The position numbers and the translations under genes were made by a program. The notes beneath the pieces are model-generated. The model had not been told where the DNA came from. It ran no database searches and saw only the letters and a program-made list of their open reading frames with translations. Shown in pieces: positions 1 to 7,337 of a stretch of 64,000 bases of DNA (positions within the stretch are counted from its first letter, which is position 1; each line of letters starts with the position of its first letter). This DNA is from Streptomyces sp. NBC_01016 (GTDB taxonomy: Bacteria > Actinomycetota > Actinomycetes > Streptomycetales > Streptomycetaceae), in the NCBI RefSeq assembly GCF_026341035.1, contig NZ_JAPEOQ010000001.1:1178001-1242000 (forward strand), in the 5' to 3' direction.

Positions 1-166
1 GGGAGTTCGAGGACGCCACGGCATACCCCGCGCCCGCACCGACGGCGCCGAGAGCGACGCCGGTGGCACCCGCCGTCCCGATCAGGCGGCGCCGCGAGAT
101 GCCCGGGGAGGACTCGGTACTGCTCTTGGAGTCAGCCGTGTCAGCCGTGTCAGTCGTGTCAGCCAT
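1..166 (-). CDS. dtpA: Dyp-type heme peroxidase, N-terminal fragment (DtpA/EfeB family)
   Basis: Only the first 55 codons are inside the window; the gene continues beyond base 1. The ATG lies at 164-166. The visible protein has a Thr/Asp/Ser-rich head, a twin-arginine motif SRRRLIG at about residues 27-33 and a Gly/Ala-rich hydrophobic stretch, which is a Tat export signal. No catalytic residue is visible. The assignment rests on this signal plus context: the CopC-CopD gene stops 8 bases upstream on the same strand, and Streptomyces carry a sco-ecuC-copCD-dtpA cluster in which DtpA is a Tat-exported peroxidase tied to copper delivery for the oxidase GlxA. Other Tat-secreted proteins cannot be excluded from this fragment alone. 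Confidence 0.7.
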   Translation of the reverse strand, partial: MADTTDTADTADSKSSTESSPGISRRRLIGTAGATGVALGAVGAGAGYAVASSNS

Positions 167-174
167 GGGGCGGG

Positions 175-2106
175 TCAGCCGATCTTCGCGTTCTTGTTGA
201 TGGTGATCTGGTCGATGTCCGACGTACGCACGGTCAGCGCGACCTTCCAGTCGCCCGCCACGGGAATCTGCACACCGCTCGCCGTCCAGTGTCCCGTGGC
301 GATGTGATCGGGCACGACGGGCAGCGGCCCGATCTTCTTCGCCTCTTGGGTGAGGGCGAGCTTCACCTCGGGGACGTCGAAGGCCTTGCCGTTCGGCCGC
401 TCTATATAGAGGTGCATTTCGTTGTTGCCGGTGCGCCCGGGGTCCATCTCCAGGAGGGCGGTGCCCTTGCCGTCCGCGCCTCCGGTGTCGAACGGAATCT
501 TCAGGGAGAGCGGTCCGGTCTGCGCCTGCGCGGCCGAGGTGGCGGACTTGGCCTCCTCCTCCGTGCGGCCCGGCTCGGTGGACGTCAGCACGGTGGTGAC
601 CGCGAGCAGGACGACCGCGATGCCCGCCTCGACGAGCACCGAGCGGCGAAGACCGAAGCGGTGCGGATCGGCGTCGCGCACCCGCTTCTCGCGGGCGCTC
701 GCCATCGCGGCGCGCTGCCGGGCGAGTTGGGCGGCGCGCTCGGGGTTCGCGCCCTTCCCGCCGGCGGCCACGGAGACCGGCTCCTTCTCCTCGGACACTT
801 CGGACGCCTGCTCCTGGGCCACAGGGGCGGCGGCCACGGTCTCGGTGAGCCGCGCCGTCCACTTCCGGGAGATCCAGGCGACGCCAACGAGTACGGCGAC
901 GAGCCCGACCTTGACCATCAGCAGCTGCCCGTACGTCGTCCCGGTCAGCGCCGACCAGGAGCCGACCTGGCGCCACGACTGGTAGAGCCCGGTGGCGACG
1001 AGGACGAGGACGCTGCAGAAGGCGACCCGGGAGAAGCGGCGCACGGCCGAGCCCTCGATCGTCGGCACCCGGTACAGGGCGACGAGCAGCGTGGTCAGTC
1101 CGCCGAGCCAGGCGGCGACGGCCAGCAGGTGCAGCACGTCGACGGGCATCGCCAGGGCCGCCTGGATACCGGTCGAGGCGTGCTCGGCCATGGCCCAGGT
1201 GGCGGCGAGCCCGGCCGCGACGACGGCGCCGCCGACGGAGAGCCCGAAGGTCAGATCGTTCCGCTCCTTGGCCTTGGCGTCCCGACCGTCCTTCCCTTCC
1301 TCGCCGCCCTCTCCGTCCTCCTCGTTCTTCTTCGCGTACGCCCCGAAGAGCACGGCGATGAACAGGGCCGCCGCCGCGAGCAGCAGCAGTCGGGAGGTGA
1401 GCGCGGCGGCGGTCTTCGTCTGCAGGACCTGGCCGAGCAGCGACATGTCGAAGATGTCGCCGAGCTTCCCCGACCCGGTGTACGAGCCGCGCAGCAGCAG
1501 CATGGCCAGGGTGGCGGCGGTGAGCGCGGTCCAGGCGCCGACCACGACGCGCTGCACCGGCTTGCTGCCCGCGCCGCGCCGCCAGCAGCCGAGCACGAAC
1601 GCGGCGCCGCCCACGAGCAGTGCGAAGCCCGCGTACGAGACGTAGCGTGCGATGCCGTAGATCACGCCGACGACGCCACCGCCGGCGTTCTGGTCGGCCA
1701 CCACCGCGGTCGTCTTGGAGGGCGCGCCGATGGAGAAGGTGTAGGCGCCGGCGACGGGGTGGCTGTCGGCGGAGACGACCTGGTAGGCGACGGTGAACGT
1801 GCCGTCGGGCAGGCCCGAGTGCACTCCCACCGTGTAGGTCGTGCCGCCGGAGTGGGCGACCTTGCCGTCGTCGACGCGCTTGCCCGCGGGGTCGAGGACG
1901 CGGACCGCGCCGTCGGAGATCGCGACGCTCTCGGAGAAGGTGAGCGACACCTTCTTCGGCGCCGTGTCGACCACCGCTCCCTGCTTGGGGTCGCTCCCGG
2001 TCAGCGCGGCGTGCGCGGACGCGGGGGCGGCGCCGGCCAGGAGCGCGCCGGTGACGGCGAGGAAGAGCAGCACCAGCTGCCAGGTGCGGGGAGCGATGGT
2101 CTTCAC
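175..2106 (-). CDS. CopC-CopD fusion copper-resistance membrane protein
   Basis: 643 residues. A signal peptide ends at about residue 31 (APASA), so the mature chain starts with His, the usual Cu(II) ligand of CopC. The CopC beta domain spans about 32-127 and contains a second candidate ligand site, ADSHPV, near its end. A CopD-type membrane domain with about eight hydrophobic segments occupies about 145-420. An acidic Glu/Gly/Lys-rich cytoplasmic loop (about 258-285) interrupts it. After a last membrane segment near 490-510 comes a C-terminal beta domain of the YtkA type. The gene sits 16 bases downstream of ecuC in a minus-strand copper operon. Binding of copper outside the cell and passage across the membrane are known for the family, not shown here. 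Confidence 0.9.
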   Translation of the reverse strand: MKTIAPRTWQLVLLFLAVTGALLAGAAPASAHAALTGSDPKQGAVVDTAPKKVSLTFSESVAISDGAVRVLDPAGKRVDDGKVAHSGGTTYTVGVHSGLPDGTFTVAYQVVSADSHPVAGAYTFSIGAPSKTTAVVADQNAGGGVVGVIYGIARYVSYAGFALLVGGAAFVLGCWRRGAGSKPVQRVVVGAWTALTAATLAMLLLRGSYTGSGKLGDIFDMSLLGQVLQTKTAAALTSRLLLLAAAALFIAVLFGAYAKKNEEDGEGGEEGKDGRDAKAKERNDLTFGLSVGGAVVAAGLAATWAMAEHASTGIQAALAMPVDVLHLLAVAAWLGGLTTLLVALYRVPTIEGSAVRRFSRVAFCSVLVLVATGLYQSWRQVGSWSALTGTTYGQLLMVKVGLVAVLVGVAWISRKWTARLTETVAAAPVAQEQASEVSEEKEPVSVAAGGKGANPERAAQLARQRAAMASAREKRVRDADPHRFGLRRSVLVEAGIAVVLLAVTTVLTSTEPGRTEEEAKSATSAAQAQTGPLSLKIPFDTGGADGKGTALLEMDPGRTGNNEMHLYIERPNGKAFDVPEVKLALTQEAKKIGPLPVVPDHIATGHWTASGVQIPVAGDWKVALTVRTSDIDQITINKNAKIG

Positions 2107-2122
2107 GTACGAGTCAGCCCCT

Positions 2123-2599
2123 TCAGTGCGAAGCGTGCGACGGGTTGTAGGTGGCGGCCTTCACCGGGAACGAGACAGTGACGGTCCCGGACTTGGTGAA
2201 GTGCAGCTGCACCGACACCTTGTCGCCCTCCGCGGGCTTGCGCTTCAGGTTCTCGAACATGAGGTGGTTGCCGCCGCGTTCGAAGTCGAGTTCGCCGTTC
2301 GCGGGCACGGCGAAGGACTTCTGCTCCTTCATCACACCGCCCTTGGTGCTGTGCAGGGTGACCTTCTGGGAAATACCGCTGCTCACGGACGTGAGGGTGT
2401 CGGCGGCACCCTTGTTGTGCACGGTGAAGAACCCGGCCGCCATGTCGCCGGAAGCGGGCGCGGGAATGAACGCGCCCTCGACCTTCACGTCGGGCTTGTC
2501 GGCGGTATCGGAGTCGGAGCCGGAGCCGGAGCCGCAGGCGGTCAGGGCGAGCCCCGCCGCGAGCGTCAGGGCACCGAGGGCGAGGGGCGTGCGCCTCAC
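2123..2599 (-). CDS. ecuC: Extracellular PCuAC-type copper chaperone lipoprotein (ECuC-like)
   Basis: 158 residues. The GTG start at 2597-2599 overlaps the TGA stop of the upstream Sco gene (GTGA), which indicates translational coupling. A lipoprotein signal with LTAC lipobox ends near residue 20 and is followed by a Ser/Gly/Asp linker. The PCuAC domain shows the expected ligands: His in KVTLHS, a downstream Met in GGVMKE and the GGNHLMF motif. The C-terminus is His-rich (NPSHASH). PCuAC proteins hold Cu(I) outside the membrane and hand it to Sco or client enzymes; in Streptomyces, ECuC works next to Sco in extracellular copper trafficking. The downstream gene is the CopC-CopD fusion. Confidence 0.88.
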   Translation of the reverse strand: MRRTPLALGALTLAAGLALTACGSGSGSDSDTADKPDVKVEGAFIPAPASGDMAAGFFTVHNKGAADTLTSVSSGISQKVTLHSTKGGVMKEQKSFAVPANGELDFERGGNHLMFENLKRKPAEGDKVSVQLHFTKSGTVTVSFPVKAATYNPSHASH

Positions 2600-3279
2600 G
2601 GCTTCTCCCCCTTGACGATCTTGGGGAGGTCCTTGGTGTAGTCGTCGACGGTGGCGTCCTCGCCGTACAGCACGTAACCGGCGTCGTTCTTCGGCGAGAA
2701 GGCGATCACCTGCGTGCCGTGCATCGACACGAGCTTGCCCTTCTTGTCCTTCTGCGTCGGCTCGATCGAGATGCCGAGCGTCCGGGCGCTGCCCTGGATG
2801 GTGGCGAAGTCGCCGGTCAGGCCGATGAAGTCGGGGTCCTGCGCCTTGAGCCACTTGCCGAGGACGGACGGGGTGTCGCGGTCCGGGTCGGTGGTGACGA
2901 AGACGACCTGGAGCTTGTCCTGCTCGGACTTGGGCAGCGACTTCTTGGCGACGGCGATGTTGCTCATCGTCAGCGGGCAGACGTCGGGGCAGTGCGTGTA
3001 GCCGAAGTAGATCAGCGTCGGCTTGTTCTTGGTCTGCTCGCGCAGGTCGAACTTCTTGCCGTGGGTGTCGGTGAGGACCAGATCCGGCTTCTTGAACGGC
3101 TTGTCGAGGACCGTCGCGGCCTTCTTCGCGCCGGTGTCGGAGGACACCTCGGCGACCGGCTTGCCGCTGTCGTCGCCGTTGCCGCAGGCGGACAGGGCGA
3201 AGGTCGCGACGGTGACGAGCCCGACCGCGGCCAGCAGGCTCTTCCTGTTGAACGTCGTGTTCTTGCGGGGGTTGCGCAT
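2596..3279 (-). CDS. sco: Sco1/SenC family copper chaperone lipoprotein
   Basis: 227 residues. The N-terminus has a basic stretch, a hydrophobic core and an LSAC lipobox near residue 31. The thioredoxin-like Sco fold follows: the copper site THCPDVCPLT (CxxxC) sits near residue 95, and the third ligand is probably the His in VSMHGTQV near residue 190. The ATG is at 3277-3279. The gene is coupled by a four-base GTGA overlap to ecuC. Sco proteins deliver copper to the CuA site of cytochrome oxidase and, in Streptomyces, take part in copper delivery for morphogenesis. A very strong hairpin separates it from the upstream ycnI gene, so it probably has its own promoter or is attenuated. Confidence 0.9.
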   Translation of the reverse strand: MRNPRKNTTFNRKSLLAAVGLVTVATFALSACGNGDDSGKPVAEVSSDTGAKKAATVLDKPFKKPDLVLTDTHGKKFDLREQTKNKPTLIYFGYTHCPDVCPLTMSNIAVAKKSLPKSEQDKLQVVFVTTDPDRDTPSVLGKWLKAQDPDFIGLTGDFATIQGSARTLGISIEPTQKDKKGKLVSMHGTQVIAFSPKNDAGYVLYGEDATVDDYTKDLPKIVKGEKP

Positions 3280-3310
3280 AGAAAAATGTCCCAGATGTGA
3301 GGTGGCCGGC

Positions 3311-3345
3311 GGGTGCCGGGGTCGCCCACCGCGACCCCGGCACCC
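3311..3345 (-). terminator. Perfect 15-bp hairpin between ycnI and sco
   Basis: GGGTGCCGGGGTCGC pairs perfectly with its complement across a five-base loop. It lies 12 bases after the ycnI stop codon and 31 bases before the sco start. No T-run follows, which is normal for Streptomyces terminators. It most likely ends or attenuates ycnI transcription. Only about 30 bases remain for a separate sco promoter. Confidence 0.7.
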
Positions 3346-3357
3346 ACCGAGAGTGGC

Positions 3358-4098
3358 TCAGCTGTTGGTACGCCGACGGCCCGCCATGACGCCGAACGCC
3401 ACACCGGCGGCGCCGACGACGATGCCGACGATGCCGAGGGCGCGGGCGGTGGTGTCGCTGCTGGAACCGCCGGAGTCCGTGGTCGCGGCGGCGGTCTCCT
3501 TCTCGGCGCCGTCGTCGGAGGCGCCCGAGGCACCGTGACCGTCGTCCTTGGCGGCCGAGAGCTCAAGGGTGGGCGCCGGGTTCTCCGGCTCCTCCTGGCC
3601 CTTCTGCTGCGGCTCGATCCAGCGCACGACCTCCTTGTTGTCGTACGTCTGGATCGCCTTGAAGACGAGCTGGTCGGAGTCGGTCGGCAGCTGGCCGATG
3701 GACACCGGGAACTTCTGGAAGTAGCCGGGCTGCACGCCCTTGTCCTTGCCGGAACCGGTCGCGGTCCAGGTGACCTTGGAGACGGCCTCGGTGATCTTCT
3801 CGCCGTGCATCTCCATCGGCTTGTCGAGCTTCGTCTTGGTGACGTCGGCCTTCCAGCCCGGCACCGGCTCGGGCATCACCGAGGCGAGCGGGTGCTCGGT
3901 CGGGAAGTTGACCTCGACCTTGGTGGTCGCGGCGTCGTCGCGCTCGTTGGGCACCTTGAAGTCGACGACGGCGTAGTCGCCCTTGGCGGCCTCGCCCTCC
4001 GGCTGCACGCTCACGTGCGCGAAGGCGGGGGCGGACACGAGGACGACGGAGGAGACGGCGGCGGCACCGACGAGAGCGGCGCGGGACATCTTCTTCAT
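3358..4098 (-). CDS. ycnI: YcnI-like (DUF1775) copper-binding membrane-anchored protein
   Basis: 246 residues. The signal peptide is cleaved near residue 27 (APAFA), leaving His as the first mature residue (HVSVQP), as in the mono-histidine copper site known for YcnI. The DUF1775 beta domain covers about 28-165 and includes conserved VPNE and VPGWKADV segments. A Glu/Pro/Ser-rich linker leads to a C-terminal membrane helix (about 216-236) with a basic GRRRTNS tail, so the domain is displayed outside the cell. It heads the copper cluster, and a hairpin terminator lies immediately downstream. Confidence 0.88.
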   Translation of the reverse strand: MKKMSRAALVGAAAVSSVVLVSAPAFAHVSVQPEGEAAKGDYAVVDFKVPNERDDAATTKVEVNFPTEHPLASVMPEPVPGWKADVTKTKLDKPMEMHGEKITEAVSKVTWTATGSGKDKGVQPGYFQKFPVSIGQLPTDSDQLVFKAIQTYDNKEVVRWIEPQQKGQEEPENPAPTLELSAAKDDGHGASGASDDGAEKETAAATTDSGGSSSDTTARALGIVGIVVGAAGVAFGVMAGRRRTNS

Positions 4099-4256
4099 GA
4101 CAGGGAGAACTCCACGTTCAGCGGGATCCGTACTTCGGAAGGGAAGCTGGCGCGACCGCGAAACACCGCACTACGTAGGCGGCGAAAAGCAGGTACGCGC
4201 GCGTGCCCACGGCACGACTCATCCCCACGCAGTACGCGGTGGAGCATGCGTGCCGT

Positions 4257-5048
4257 TCAGGCAGCGAGAAGGAACGTGTCGGCCGCGGGTGGCCCGCGCC
4301 GGCTCACGGAGTGCTGAAGTGTCGCCGCCCGCAGGGCCGGTGGTTCGGGGAACCCGGCACGAGCGGCGGGCGCCGGGGCAGGTGCACACCGGAGCCCGGC
4401 CCTGAGGACGCGTACGAGGCCGAGGGCGGCCCGCAGCGAACGGATGGGCGCCGCATGGGCGACGCCCTGCGCGGAGAGCCGCGAGAGGCGCACGACGCGG
4501 CTCAGGGCGAGGTCTCCGTGGCGCAGCAGCCAGCCTGCGCCGGCCGCGGCGAGCAGGTGCCCGAGAAGCATCGGAAGCGACGGCAACAGCGACATCGCGG
4601 AGCCGGTCGCGCCCGCCATGTGGTGTGCGTCGCCGGACGGCACGCGCGCGTGGTCGAGGATCCGCTGGGCCTGCGCCGGGCTGAGCGTCGACGCGCCCGC
4701 CCCGCACATGAGCCGCGCGGCCCGCTCGACCGCCGAGGGTTCGCCCGACGCGCCGGTCATGGTCATGGTGTGCTGCTGGCCGAGGCCGAAGAGGCTGTGC
4801 AGCGCGATCTGCCCGGCCCCCAGCGTGGCGGCGATGCCCGGCAGCGACCGCTCGCGGCCCGCCAGCGGCAGGGCCACACAGAAGACGGCGAGGAAGCCGA
4901 GCGACAGCGTCCACAGCGGGACGGTGGCCGTCGAACCGAGGACGTGCCCCGCCGCGGACAGCATGACGCAGACCGCGGCGAACACCGCGGCCCTGAGCAG
5001 CCGGAGATCGGCTGCGCTGCGCGCCTGGCGCTCGTGGGGGGCAGACAT
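4257..5048 (-). CDS. Multi-pass membrane protein with His/Met-rich loop, copper-cluster neighbour
   Basis: 263 residues, ATG at 5046-5048 with GAGG about six bases upstream. Four to five hydrophobic segments are visible at about 16-36, 42-62, 70-90 and 150-180. Between them, loops carry HTMTMTG and DAHHMAG, a His/Met density typical of copper or cobalt binding. The C-terminal 70 residues are Ala/Pro/Arg-rich and probably cytoplasmic. I do not recognise a named family. It lies upstream of, and in the same direction as, ycnI (158 bases apart), so a role in metal uptake or export is plausible but inferred from context only. Confidence 0.7.
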   Translation of the reverse strand: MSAPHERQARSAADLRLLRAAVFAAVCVMLSAAGHVLGSTATVPLWTLSLGFLAVFCVALPLAGRERSLPGIAATLGAGQIALHSLFGLGQQHTMTMTGASGEPSAVERAARLMCGAGASTLSPAQAQRILDHARVPSGDAHHMAGATGSAMSLLPSLPMLLGHLLAAAGAGWLLRHGDLALSRVVRLSRLSAQGVAHAAPIRSLRAALGLVRVLRAGLRCAPAPAPAARAGFPEPPALRAATLQHSVSRRGPPAADTFLLAA

Positions 5049-5239
5049 GGCGGCCTCATCATCGCACTGGCTTCACACGCTCCATACAGCAGGTCCGCAA
5101 GGTCCCAAATCTCCCGTACACCGCCGAACCCCGTATGCGCGTCCGCCGTATGGGCGTCATCACGTCAACTGCGCGATTGCGCGGGGCCGGTGGTGGCAAT
5201 ACGTATCGGTATGTCGAGTCGTTGCCGGGAGGCGGGAGC

Positions 5240-5698
5240 ATGAGCATCTGGTGGTCCTTCCAACTACGGCGCAATGCCGCGAGCGTGCCGCTCGCCCGGC
5301 GCCTCCTCATGGGCACCATGGAGACCGCGGGCGTCGACCCCGACATCTCCTACGACCTGTCGGTCGCGCTCAGCGAGGCGTGTGCGAACGCCGTGGAGCA
5401 CGGCGGCGCGGCGACGAGCGAGGCGACGGACGCGTTTCGGGTCACCGCGTACCTGGACGGCGAGATGTGCCGCATCGAAGTGGCCGACACCGGACCCGGC
5501 TTCACCGCCACGGGTGGCCGTGCGGCGGTGTCCGTCCGCCCGGCGCCCGACTACGCGGAGCACGGCCGCGGCCTGTGTCTGATCCAGGAACTCGCCGACC
5601 ATGTGCACTTCGTGAACAGACCCGGCAAGGGCGGCGCCGTGGTCAGCTTCGACAAGATCCTCAAGTGGCGGGAGGACGCACCGCTGATGGCGGTGTGA
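5240..5698 (+). CDS. RsbW-like ATP-binding regulatory protein (GHKL fold)
   Basis: 152 residues from the ATG at 5240, chosen because GGGAGGCGGGAGC precedes it; an in-frame start exists 105 bases earlier but lacks a ribosome site. GHKL ATPase motifs are clear: N box ALSEACANAVEH, G1 box VADTGPGF and G2-like HGRGLCLI. There is no histidine-phosphorylation domain, so this is a stand-alone anti-sigma-factor or serine-kinase-like ATPase as is common in Streptomyces. Its partner sigma factor or anti-anti-sigma factor is not adjacent. A perfect bidirectional terminator follows. Confidence 0.85.
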   Translation: MSIWWSFQLRRNAASVPLARRLLMGTMETAGVDPDISYDLSVALSEACANAVEHGGAATSEATDAFRVTAYLDGEMCRIEVADTGPGFTATGGRAAVSVRPAPDYAEHGRGLCLIQELADHVHFVNRPGKGGAVVSFDKILKWREDAPLMAV

Positions 5699-5704
5699 AC
5701 GCGA

Positions 5705-5734
5705 AAAGGCCGCGCCTACGTAGGCGCGGCCTTT
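5705..5734. terminator. Bidirectional terminator between convergent genes
   Basis: A perfect 30-base palindrome built from AAAGGCCGCGCCTAC and its complement lies 6 bases after the RsbW-like gene and 15 bases before the end of pepP. A-rich and T-rich flanks make it work in both directions. Confidence 0.9.
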
Positions 5735-5749
5735 CCTTCATGCGAGGTG

Positions 5750-7213
5750 TCAGCCCTTCAGGCGGGCCATCCACGCCTCGACCTCGTCGGCCTTGCGGGG
5801 CAGACCGGCCGACAGGTTCTTGTTGCCGTCCTCGGTGACGAGGATGTCGTCCTCGATACGGACGCCGATGCCGCGGTACTCCTCCGGCACGGTCAGGTCG
5901 TCGGCCTGGAAGTACAGACCGGGCTCGACCGTGAGCACCATGCCGGGCTCCAGCGTGCCGTTCACGTACGACTCGGTGCGCGCGACCGCGCAGTCGTGGA
6001 CGTCCATGCCGAGCATGTGACCGGTGCCGTGCAGGGTCCAGCGGCGCTGCAGGCCCAGCTCCAGGACGCGCTCGACCGGGCCCTCGACCAGGCCCCACTC
6101 GACGAGCTTCGCGGCGAGCACACGCTGCGCGGCGTCGTGGAAGTCCCGGAACTTGCCGCCCGGCTTGACGGCCGCGATACCGGCCTCCTGGGCCTCGTAC
6201 ACGGCGTCGTAGATCTTGCGCTGGAGCTCGTTGTACGTGCCGTTGATCGGCAGCGTGCGCGTGACGTCGGCGGTGTAGTACGTGTGCGTCTCCACGCCCG
6301 CGTCGAGCAGCAGCAGGTCGCCGGAGCGGACCGCGCCGTCGTTGCGGACCCAGTGCAGCGTGCAGGCGTGCGGGCCCGCGGCGCAGATGGAGCCGTAGCC
6401 GATGTCGTTGCCCTCCACGCGTGCGCGGAGGAAGAACGTGCCCTCGATGTAGCGCTCGGAGGTGGCCTCGGCCTTGTCGAGCACCTTCACGACGTCCTCG
6501 AAGCCGCGCACGGTCGAGTCGACGGCCTTCTGCAGCTCGCCGATCTCGAACGCGTCCTTCACGACGCGGGCCTCGGAGAGGAAGACCTTCAGCTTGTCGT
6601 CGCGCTCGGCGGTGACCTTGTCGGTCAGGGCGGCCTCGACGCCGGCGTCGTAGCCGCGCACGACGCGCACCGGGCCTGCGGCCTCGGCTAGCTTGTCGGT
6701 CAGCTCGCGCACGTCGGAGGCGGGGATGCCGTAGTGCTTCTCGGCCTCGGTCAGGGAGTGCCGGCGGCCCACCCACAGCTCGCCCTGGCCGTCGAGCCAG
6801 AACTCGCCGTTCTCGCGGTCGGAGCGCGGCAGCAGGTAGAGCGTGGCGTCGTGGCCGCCCGCGCGCGGCTCCATGACGAGGACGCCGTCCTCCGTCTGGT
6901 TGCCGGTCAGGTAGGCGTACTCGACCGAGGCGCGGAAGGCGTACTCCGTGTCGTTCGAGCGGGTCTTGAGGTTGCCCGCGGGCACCACGAGGCGCTCGCC
7001 CGGGAAGCGGGCGGACAGGGCGGCACGGCGGGCGGCGGTCTCGGCGGCCTGCGCGATCGGCCGCAGGTCGTGCAGCTCGGTGTCGGCCCAGCCGGACTTC
7101 ATGTTCTCGGCGAGCTCGTCGGACACGCCCGGGTAGAGGCCGTTCTTGCGCTGCTTGATGGGCTCTTCGGCCTCCGGGGCCTCCGGGGTCTCCGGGTTGA
7201 GCTCCTCCGACAC
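5750..7213 (-). CDS. pepP: Xaa-Pro aminopeptidase (aminopeptidase P, M24B)
   Basis: 487 residues. The GTG at 7211-7213 is preceded by AGGAGGAAC, an ideal ribosome site. The N-terminal AMP_N domain spans about 50-190; the creatinase-fold M24 domain covers about 210-470. Metal ligands can be followed: LLLDAGVE and TADVTRT (two Asp), HGTGHMLG (His), VEPGLYF (Glu) and GVRIEDD (Glu). These bind two divalent metals. The enzyme removes an N-terminal residue in front of proline in peptides in the cytoplasm. A Glu/Pro-rich head (PETPEAPEAEEP) is typical of the actinobacterial form. The neighbour upstream is a SpoIIE phosphatase. Confidence 0.93.
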   Translation of the reverse strand: MSEELNPETPEAPEAEEPIKQRKNGLYPGVSDELAENMKSGWADTELHDLRPIAQAAETAARRAALSARFPGERLVVPAGNLKTRSNDTEYAFRASVEYAYLTGNQTEDGVLVMEPRAGGHDATLYLLPRSDRENGEFWLDGQGELWVGRRHSLTEAEKHYGIPASDVRELTDKLAEAAGPVRVVRGYDAGVEAALTDKVTAERDDKLKVFLSEARVVKDAFEIGELQKAVDSTVRGFEDVVKVLDKAEATSERYIEGTFFLRARVEGNDIGYGSICAAGPHACTLHWVRNDGAVRSGDLLLLDAGVETHTYYTADVTRTLPINGTYNELQRKIYDAVYEAQEAGIAAVKPGGKFRDFHDAAQRVLAAKLVEWGLVEGPVERVLELGLQRRWTLHGTGHMLGMDVHDCAVARTESYVNGTLEPGMVLTVEPGLYFQADDLTVPEEYRGIGVRIEDDILVTEDGNKNLSAGLPRKADEVEAWMARLKG

Positions 7214-7261
7214 AGTTCCTCCTCGACACGGCGGCCCGGTGAAATGCCCTGGATACGGCAG

Positions 7262-7301
7262 TGGACCCCCTCCATCGTACGAGCGTGAGGAAGGGGGTCC
7301 A
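7262..7301 (-). terminator. Hairpin downstream of the SpoIIE-phosphatase gene
   Basis: TGGACCCCCT pairs with AGGGGGTCCA across a 20-base loop, between the phosphatase stop codon and the pepP start. Position and G+C-rich stem suggest a terminator for the phosphatase transcript. Confidence 0.5.
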
Positions 7302-7337
7302 GGGCCGGAGGGCCTGTTACACACAGCGTCTCGGAGG

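Noticed and set aside
289..2181. A 630-codon plus-strand frame opposite the CopC-CopD gene
   Set aside because: Antisense shadow with Gly/Arg/Asp-rich composition; the minus strand encodes a recognisable protein.
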